Below are positions 9,152 through 13,654 of a stretch of DNA of 13,654 nt, piece after piece. The DNA comes from an uncultured Oscillospiraceae bacterium. GTDB taxonomy: Bacteria; Bacillota; Clostridia; Oscillospirales; Oscillospiraceae. A model generated the notes under the pieces. It searched no databases. It saw only the letters and a list, made by a program, of their open reading frames with translations, and was not told the DNA's origin. How positions within the stretch are numbered: the first letter of the stretch is position 1; each line of letters opens with the position of its first letter. A program made the position numbers and the translations under genes. The stretch spans positions 1-13,654 of the forward strand of contig CAKUJL010000018.1 in NCBI GenBank assembly GCA_934661715.1, in the 5' to 3' direction.

Positions 9152-10531
9152 TCAGCCGATCATTAGCTTTGTTTCCGCGTACTGAACGCGCTCCTGTGCG
9201 CGGTCTCCCATCATAAAGCCGACGCCGATGGTCATGATGCCGACTCTTCCGAAGAACATGAAAACGATGAGAATGAGCTTCGAGGCCGTGCAGAGCGCGG
9301 GTGTGATGCCGGTGGTGAGGCCGACGGTGCAAAGGGCCGACACAGTCTCATAGACCGCGTTCAAAAACGTTACGCCGTCGCACACGGTGATGACCGCCGC
9401 GCCGAGGACAGAAAGACTCAGAACCAGCAGCGCAATGGACATTGCGTTCATGACATCCTGCTGGGCGATCGAGTGCCGGAAGACCGTGACCTGCCGCCTG
9501 CCGCGCATGGTGCTGACCGCGGACAAAATGACGATGCCCATCGTCACGGTCTTGACGCCGCCCGCGGTCGAGCCGGACGAGCCGCCGATGAACATCAGAA
9601 AGCACGAAAGGACCTTCGACGCTTCCGTGAGCGCGTTTTGATCAAAGCTTGCAAAGCCCGCCGTGCGGAGCGTGACAGACTGGAAAAACGACGCAAGGAG
9701 CTTTCCGCCGGAGGTCAGATTCCCGATCGTGCCCGGATTGTTCCACTCCAGCAGCGCAAAGAGCGCCGCGCCGCCGAAAATGAGCGAAACGGAGATAATG
9801 AGCACGAGCTTTGCGTAGACCGTGAGGCGCGAAAAGCGCCGCTTGTGGACGACCTCGCCCCAGACCGTAAAGCCCATGCTGCCGATGGCGATGAGCGCGG
9901 CGAGGGTGAGATTGACCGCGGGGTCCGCCACATACCGCGCGGTGCTGCCGCCGTAGGAGACGTCGCCCAGAATGTCAAAGCCTGCGTTGCAGAAGGCCGA
10001 AACCGAATGGAAAACGCCGTACCACAGCGCCTTCCCCGCGCCAAACTCCGGCAGGAACCGGAAAAAGAGCAGCACCGCGCCCGTGCCCTCGACGCAGAAG
10101 GTCCCGAAAATGACGTTCCGCACATAGCGCACAACGCCGCTCATCGAGCTGATGCCAAGACCCTGCGCCAGAACCATCCGCTGCCGCAGGCCGATTCGTC
10201 TTCGAAGCGCGAGAAAGAAAATGGTCGAGACCGTCATAAAGCCGAGGCCGCCGAGCTGAATGAGAAGCAGAATGACGACGTGGCCGAACGTGCTCCAATA
10301 CGTGCCCGTGTCCACGGGAATGAGACCCGTGACGCAGGTAGCAGACGTCGCGGTAAAAAGTGCGGTCAAAAAGCTCGTGGGCGTATTTGTTTTCGAGCAG
10401 ACCGGCAGACACAGAACCGCGCCGCCAGCTAAAACGAGCGCCAGAAACACCAGCGCGACGATCTGCGGCGGCCGCATCCGGCGAAAGGGTTTTTGAATTG
10501 CGGCGATGATCGCCCGCATCCGATCAGACAA
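9152..10531 (-). CDS. ktrB: Potassium uptake channel subunit KtrB (TrkH/KtrB family)
   Basis: This 459-residue membrane protein conducts K+, usually with Na+ coupling, and is gated by KtrA. Four M1-P-M2 repeats are visible, each with a selectivity-filter loop: SATCVTGL (63-70), SAFCNAGF (178-185), TLRTAGF (287-293) and SALCTVGL (398-405); the filter glycines are G69, G184, G292 and G404. The flexible gating loop after the third filter reads GGSSGSTAGGVKT (316-328). The N-terminal 20 residues are basic and cytoplasmic. The TTG start at 10529-10531 is chosen because AGGAGG lies six bases upstream; the in-frame ATG at 10517-10519 is 18 bases away, too far. It is the first gene of the long operon. 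Confidence 0.95.
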   Translation of the reverse strand: MSDRMRAIIAAIQKPFRRMRPPQIVALVFLALVLAGGAVLCLPVCSKTNTPTSFLTALFTATSATCVTGLIPVDTGTYWSTFGHVVILLLIQLGGLGFMTVSTIFFLALRRRIGLRQRMVLAQGLGISSMSGVVRYVRNVIFGTFCVEGTGAVLLFFRFLPEFGAGKALWYGVFHSVSAFCNAGFDILGDVSYGGSTARYVADPAVNLTLAALIAIGSMGFTVWGEVVHKRRFSRLTVYAKLVLIISVSLIFGGAALFALLEWNNPGTIGNLTSGGKLLASFFQSVTLRTAGFASFDQNALTEASKVLSCFLMFIGGSSGSTAGGVKTVTMGIVILSAVSTMRGRRQVTVFRHSIAQQDVMNAMSIALLVLSLSVLGAAVITVCDGVTFLNAVYETVSALCTVGLTTGITPALCTASKLILIVFMFFGRVGIMTIGVGFMMGDRAQERVQYAETKLMIG

Positions 10532-10543
10532 AGGAAGCCTCCT
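10529..10543 (-). promoter_or_regulatory. Ribosome binding site that fixes a TTG start for ktrB
   Basis: AGGAGG occupies 10538-10543 on the minus strand, and the TTG codon is at 10529-10531, an ideal 6-base spacing. The next start candidate, ATG at 10517-10519, would be 18 bases from the site. The weak initiator codon may limit KtrB relative to the downstream proteins. Confidence 0.75.
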
Positions 10544-10551
10544 GACTCAAA

Positions 10552-10570
10552 GCACCGAAAAAAGCGGTGC
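10552..10570 (-). promoter_or_regulatory. Hairpin in the ktrB leader, just before the ribosome binding site
   Basis: On the minus strand, GCACCG and CGGTGC form a 6-bp stem around a seven-base CTTTTTT loop, eight bases upstream of AGGAGG. The RNA made from the promoter at 10610-10638 would carry it. The downstream T-tract is short (TTT), so termination is unlikely. A role in translation or mRNA stability is conceivable. No known riboswitch is apparent in this short leader. Confidence 0.5.
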
Positions 10571-10609
10571 GCTTGGATACATTATAATAAAAAACTCAAA
10601 TGATTTTCC

Positions 10610-10638
10610 ATTCTACCATCGTGTGGCAGGAATATCAA
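10610..10638 (-). promoter_or_regulatory. Sigma-A-type promoter of the ktrB-rnc operon
   Basis: On the minus strand, TTGATA (10633-10638) and TAGAAT (10610-10615) are separated by exactly 17 bases. Each differs from the consensus by one base. Transcription would start near 10603, giving a leader of about 70 bases. It lies just downstream of the second terminator-bearing repeat, so it is shielded from rpoD readthrough. Confidence 0.8.
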
Positions 10639-10648
10639 GCCTTGTTCC

Positions 10649-10691
10649 AAAAAACAACGAAAACCCGGAGACATCGCAAAATGCCCCCGGG
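10649..10691 (-). terminator. Intrinsic terminator, second (downstream) copy
   Basis: An 11-bp stem (outer arms 10664-10670 and 10685-10691, inner arms 10672-10674 and 10681-10683, loop 10675-10680) is followed on the minus strand by TTTTCGTTGTTTTTT. Both plus-strand mismatches are A-C, which become G-U wobbles in minus-strand RNA, so it is built to act on minus-strand transcription. It is nearly identical to the terminator at 10949-10980. Confidence 0.75.
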
Positions 10692-10694
10692 ATG
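10657..10694. repeat. 38-bp direct repeat, copy 1
   Basis: This stretch is identical to 10946-10983 except for one C/T difference at 10686 versus 10975. The repeat contains the whole terminator stem. The two copies start 289 bp apart in the same orientation and bracket the hairpin array. Confidence 0.92.
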
Positions 10695-10699
10695 AACCT

Positions 10700-10925
10700 G
10701 TCAAAAAGCAGGGGCTTTTTGACAAAGGGACTGCGCCTCGACTTCACGCATAATTTTTGTCCCTGCGGGACAAAAATTCCACACTTGCAAGGCGATAGGT
10801 ATTTTTACCCGCAAGGGGTACGCGACATCCGTAAGCGGTAAAACCGCTAACGGCTGTCCTGTCCAGTCGGCAAAGCCGCCGGATAAAATGGATTTCCATT
10901 TCATTTCGCGTCTGCGGACGCGAAA
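10700..10925. repeat. Array of seven short inverted repeats in a gene-free gap
   Basis: Between the two direct repeats lie back-to-back palindromes: 10700-10723 (10-bp arms, loop 4), 10752-10778 (12-bp arms, loop 3), 10806-10820 (5, loop 5), 10834-10848 (6, loop 3), 10868-10878 (4, loop 3), 10886-10901 (7, loop 2) and 10904-10925 (9, loop 4). All are perfect. No convincing gene overlaps them; a 74-codon minus-strand frame (10744-10968) begins inside the terminator stem, lacks a ribosome binding site and runs through the palindromes. The whole gap 10532-10986 thus holds only repeats, terminators, a promoter and a leader. It could be a structured RNA, a palindromic repeat element of the REP or MITE type, or a degraded element; its function is unknown. 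Confidence 0.8.
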
Positions 10926-10945
10926 CTCTGCGAGGCTTTTGAGAT

Positions 10946-10983
10946 ACGAAAACCCGGAGACATCGCAAAATGCCTCCGGGATG
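10946..10983. repeat. 38-bp direct repeat, copy 2
   Basis: This is the copy nearest rpoD, starting four bases past its stop codon on the minus strand. It matches 10657-10694 with one substitution and carries the rpoD terminator. Confidence 0.92.
10949..10980 (-). terminator. Intrinsic terminator of rpoD
   Basis: On the minus strand, shortly after the rpoD stop codon, CCCGGAG and CTCCGGG pair (10974-10980 with 10953-10959). A G-U wobble and CAT/ATG extend the stem to 11 bp over a TTTGCG loop, and TTTTCG follows. The U-tract is short, so termination may be partial. Confidence 0.8.
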
Positions 10984-10986
10984 GTT

Positions 10987-12132
10987 TTAGCAGTAGAAGT
11001 CTTTGATTTTCTTGGCGCGGGACGGGTGGCGCAGCTTGCGGATGGCTTTGTTTTCGATCTGGCGGATGCGTTCGCGCGTGACGCCGAAGATCTGGCCGAC
11101 CTCTTCGAGCGTATGCGTCCGGCCGTCGTACATGCCGAAGCGCATCTTGAGAACGTCTGCCTCGCGCTCGGTGAGTGTGCCGAGAATTTCGGCGAGCGCC
11201 TCGGCAAGAAGCGCGTTAGAGGTTGCGTCCGCGGGCCCCGGCGTATTGTCGTCCTCAACGAACGAGCCGATGGTGGTGTCTTCCTCGTCGCCGACGGGCA
11301 TGTCCAAAGACAGCGTGTCCGCCGCCGTGCGGTTTGCCTCGATGATCTTTTCGATCGGAAGGTTGAGCTCGGCTGCGATCTCTTCGAGCGTCGGTTCCCG
11401 GCCAAGCTCCTGCACGAGCTTGCGGTTGCAGCGGGTCGCCTTGTTGATGACCTCTACCATATGCACCGGCACGCGGATGGTTCTTGCCTGATCGGCGATG
11501 GCTCTTGTGATGGCCTGCCGGATCCACCAGGTGGCATATGTAGAGAATTTGTTTCCCTTTGTATAGTCGAACTTGTCGACCGCGCGGATAAGGCCGGTGT
11601 TGCCTTCCTGAATGAGGTCGAGAATGTGAAGTCCGCGGCCGGAATACTTCTTCGCGATCGACACGACCAGACGAAGGTTTGCCTCCGTCAGCTTGTCCTT
11701 CGCGGCCTTATCGCCCTCGCCCACGCGCTTGGCAAGCTCCATTTCCTCGTCCGCCGTGAGCAGGCGCACCTGTCCGATCTCCTTGAGGTACATGCGCACC
11801 GGGTCGTCGAGGTTATACTCCGCCGCCAGCTCTACGGGGTCGATGAGCTCTTCTTCCTCGTCGCCGATCGACATATCGCCCTCGGGAAGATCGAGCGCGT
11901 CGTTCGCGTCGTCCAGATCGATCTCCAGCTCGGGGCTGACGATCTGGATGCCCATGGCGTCAAATGTATCGTAAATATGCTCTATTTTTTCAACCGGGAG
12001 ATCCAGCTTCTCCAGCTGCGCGGTCAGATCGGTCGCCTGAATGCTGCCGTCGCGCTTGGCCTTTGCAATGAGATCGCTGACCGCCGCCATTGCGTCTTCG
12101 TTCTGGACCTTCGTATTTTTCGCGTTTGCCAT
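10987..12132 (-). CDS. rpoD: RNA polymerase primary sigma factor RpoD (SigA)
   Basis: This 381-residue housekeeping sigma factor directs RNA polymerase to -10/-35 promoters. A short region 1.1 (about 12-65) and an acidic linker (about 68-98) precede region 1.2 ([18 protein letters not shown], 109-126). Region 2, including [19 protein letters not shown] (172-190) and [13 protein letters not shown] (196-208), recognises the -10 element. Region 3 is about 220-300. Region 4 ends in the -35-binding helix [19 protein letters not shown] (351-369). The size and compact N-terminus match Gram-positive SigA. The ATG is preceded by GAGGA about nine bases upstream. Here it follows an RNase J gene rather than dnaG, its usual partner in Firmicutes. 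It has its own promoter and terminator, so it is probably monocistronic. Confidence 0.97.
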   Translation of the reverse strand: MANAKNTKVQNEDAMAAVSDLIAKAKRDGSIQATDLTAQLEKLDLPVEKIEHIYDTFDAMGIQIVSPELEIDLDDANDALDLPEGDMSIGDEEEELIDPVELAAEYNLDDPVRMYLKEIGQVRLLTADEEMELAKRVGEGDKAAKDKLTEANLRLVVSIAKKYSGRGLHILDLIQEGNTGLIRAVDKFDYTKGNKFSTYATWWIRQAITRAIADQARTIRVPVHMVEVINKATRCNRKLVQELGREPTLEEIAAELNLPIEKIIEANRTAADTLSLDMPVGDEEDTTIGSFVEDDNTPGPADATSNALLAEALAEILGTLTEREADVLKMRFGMYDGRTHTLEEVGQIFGVTRERIRQIENKAIRKLRHPSRAKKIKDFYC

Positions 12133-12194
12133 CTATGCTCATCCTCGTTCCATGCTGTAAGGGCGCAAAAAGACACTTTTCGCGCAACCAAGTC

Positions 12195-12224
12195 ATTATA
12201 TACCATAAAGCGCTTCTTTGACAA
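12195..12224 (-). promoter_or_regulatory. Sigma-A-type promoter of rpoD with overlapping palindromes
   Basis: On the minus strand, TTGTCA (12219-12224) lies 18 bases before a perfect TATAAT (12195-12200), giving a leader of about 55 bases before rpoD. AAGCGCTT (12208-12215) is a palindrome within the spacer. CGCTT (12211-12215) with AAGCG (12223-12227) spans the -35 box. Either could be an operator, but both may be chance. The rest of the gap 12133-12310 shows no gene and no clear terminator after the RNase J gene. Confidence 0.8.
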
Positions 12225-12310
12225 GCGGTTTTCGGAAATTTATCTGTACTTTTTTTGCCGCTTCCGCCTGTTATTCTCTTTTTCGCCCGAAGCGCTCCGG
12301 TTTGGAAGTC

Positions 12311-13654
12311 TTAGATCTCCATAATAACCGGCAGGATCATCGGATTGCGCTTGGTGGTCTTGAAGAGATAGCCGGAAAGATCGCTCTTGATGTTTGCCTT
12401 CAGAGCGCTCCAGTCGCGTGTGCCGCCGGCAAGGCAGCGGTCAATGGCGTGTGCGGCGATGACGCGCAGCTCGTCCATGAGATTTTCGGATTCCTTGACG
12501 TAGACAAAGCCGCGCGTGATGATATCGGGGCCCGTGATGACGCTGCCGTCTTCGCTGGACAAATTCACGACCACGACGAGCATACCGTCCTGCGCCAGAT
12601 GCTTGCGGTCGCGCAGAACGACGCTTCCAACGTCTCCAACACCCGTGCCGTCGACGAGGATTCTGCCCGCCGGGACGGTGCCGCCCCATTTGCACGTGGC
12701 CTTCGTGAGCTCGAGGACTTTTCCGATATCGCTGATGAAAATGTTCCGGGGGTCCATGCCCATCGACTGAGCAAGCCGCGCGTGCGCCTGCAAGTGGCGC
12801 TGTTCGCCGTGCAGCGGGATAAAGAAGCGGGGCTTTAACAGCGCGTGCATGATCTTGAGCTCTTCCTGACAGGCGTGGCCCGAAACATGAAGACCCTCGA
12901 GCTTATCGTAGACGACGTCGGCGCCCTTGCGGTAGAGCTCGTTGATGATCTTGCTGATGGATTTTTCGTTGCCGGGGATGGCGGAGGCGGAAATGATCAC
13001 GCGGTCTCCCGCCTGAATTTCGACTTGCCGGTGGCCAGAGAAGGCCATGCGGTAAAGCGCCGACATATTTTCGCCCTGTGAGCCGGTCGAAACGATGACG
13101 ATCTTGTCCTTCGGAAGGGACTTGATGGCGTTGATGTCGACGAGCGTATTATTGGGGATCTTGAGATAGCCAAGATCTGTGGAGACCTTCAGAATATTTT
13201 CCATGCTCCGGCCCGTGACGGCGACTTTTCTTCCATGCTTGTGCGCGACGTTGAGTAAACTCTGGAGCCGGAAGGCGTTGGAGGCAAAGGTCGTGACGAT
13301 GATCCTCTGCCGGCAGCCGGAGAACTGGCGGTCGAAGCTGTCGGTGACGCTGCGCTCTGACGGGGTAAAGCCCGGCCGCTCCACATTCGTCGAGTCGCAC
13401 AGGAAGGCAAGCACGCCCTCTTTCCCGAGCTGGCCGAAGCGCGTCAGATCGATCATGCCGTCTTCCGCCATCGCGTCAATTTTGAAGTCGCCCGAGAAAA
13501 CGAGCGTGCCGACCGGCGTTTTGATGGAGAACGCGACCGCGTCCGCAATGGAGTGGTTCACGTGGATGAACTCGACCTGGAAGCACCCGGCCTTCACGAC
13601 CTCGCCCGCCTCGTGCGTAAAGAGCTTGACCTTGCGCTCGAGATGGTGCTCTTC
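12311..13654 (-). CDS. rnj: Ribonuclease J (partial, N-terminal part outside window)
   Basis: The last 447 residues are present; the frame stays open to the window edge, so the in-frame GTG at 13595-13597 is not the start. RNase J is a metallo-beta-lactamase/beta-CASP ribonuclease with 5'-3' exo- and endonuclease activity in Gram-positive mRNA decay and rRNA maturation. Visible blocks, numbered from the edge, are FIHVNHSIADA (29-39), the metal-ligand region FSGDFKID (53-60), the beta-CASP segment LCDSTNVERPGFTPSE (85-100), HVSGHACQEE (256-265) and IPLHGEQRHL (279-288). The end, KRNPMILPVIMEI, is the standard family C-terminus. The missing part should hold the HxHxDH zinc site. It could be J1 or J2; sequence alone does not decide. 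Confidence 0.96.
   Translation of the reverse strand, partial: EEHHLERKVKLFTHEAGEVVKAGCFQVEFIHVNHSIADAVAFSIKTPVGTLVFSGDFKIDAMAEDGMIDLTRFGQLGKEGVLAFLCDSTNVERPGFTPSERSVTDSFDRQFSGCRQRIIVTTFASNAFRLQSLLNVAHKHGRKVAVTGRSMENILKVSTDLGYLKIPNNTLVDINAIKSLPKDKIVIVSTGSQGENMSALYRMAFSGHRQVEIQAGDRVIISASAIPGNEKSISKIINELYRKGADVVYDKLEGLHVSGHACQEELKIMHALLKPRFFIPLHGEQRHLQAHARLAQSMGMDPRNIFISDIGKVLELTKATCKWGGTVPAGRILVDGTGVGDVGSVVLRDRKHLAQDGMLVVVVNLSSEDGSVITGPDIITRGFVYVKESENLMDELRVIAAHAIDRCLAGGTRDWSALKANIKSDLSGYLFKTTKRNPMILPVIMEI

Noticed and set aside
9473..10432. 319-codon open frame on the plus strand opposite ktrB
   Set aside because: The product is a charged Arg/Glu/Ala-rich string with no recognisable domain, and it lies wholly inside the well-supported ktrB.
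10552..10638. c-di-AMP (ydaO-type) or other K+-linked riboswitch in the ktrB leader
   Set aside because: The predicted leader is only about 70 bases with one small hairpin, too short for the known ydaO fold, and I could see none of its conserved core.
10744..10968. 74-codon minus-strand frame through the hairpin array, and the 234-codon frame 10701-11405
   Set aside because: The first starts inside the terminator stem without a ribosome binding site and its sequence follows the palindromes; the second is an rpoD shadow frame that runs into the array. Neither looks like a protein.
10649..10983. CRISPR array
   Set aside because: There are only two direct repeats, 289 bp apart, and no regularly spaced short repeats or cas genes.
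12230..12310. Terminator after the RNase J gene
   Set aside because: A CCGGA/TTCGG stem over GCGC is present, but on the minus strand A-rich rather than T-rich sequence follows, so it does not have terminator form.
10888..12324. 478-codon open frame on the plus strand opposite rpoD
   Set aside because: It mirrors the real rpoD gene; rpoD has all sigma domains, a ribosome binding site and a promoter, while the plus-strand product shows no family motif. Long antisense frames are common in GC-rich genes with this codon use.

Overview
The window is a GC-rich stretch of bacterial chromosome, and every gene I can support is read from the minus strand. The gene set and protein features point to a low-diversity core region of a Firmicute, probably a gut-type Clostridia member (Oscillospiraceae-like). 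The clues are RNase J beside the vegetative sigma factor, KtrAB-type potassium uptake, folate-dependent TrmFO, PlsX, strong AGGAGG ribosome binding sites and a TTG start. The lineage is an inference; no rRNA or other marker is present.

Reading in the direction of transcription (from high to low coordinates), the window opens inside an RNase J gene (12311-13654, its N-terminal part lying outside). A 178-bp gap with a good sigma-A promoter leads to rpoD (10987-12132). A 455-bp gene-free gap follows (10532-10986) and is the most unusual part of the window. It holds two copies of a 38-bp terminator-bearing repeat, 289 bp apart, with at least seven short inverted repeats packed between them. It then carries a clear promoter and a leader hairpin for the next operon.

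That operon runs unbroken for about 9.6 kb: ktrB, ktrA, a SpoU/TrmH-family RNA methyltransferase, dprA, topA, trmFO, plsX and rnc. The spacing is tight. There are two 4-base ATGA overlaps, a 1-base gap at plsX-rnc, and one 73-base gap holding a large inverted repeat. It ends at an intrinsic terminator (918-949). Below that, a separate transcription unit encodes the N-terminal 250 residues of a PLP-dependent decarboxylase of the diaminopimelate/ornithine type, whose C-terminal part runs off the window.

Functionally, the operon joins K+ uptake (KtrB channel, KtrA gating ring) to nucleic-acid upkeep (topoisomerase I, DprA, RNase III, tRNA and probably rRNA methylation) and the first step of phospholipid synthesis (PlsX). 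I see no phage, transposon, CRISPR or toxin-antitoxin genes. The protein-coding content is ordinary core genome; the candidate new element is the hairpin array between rpoD and ktrB.
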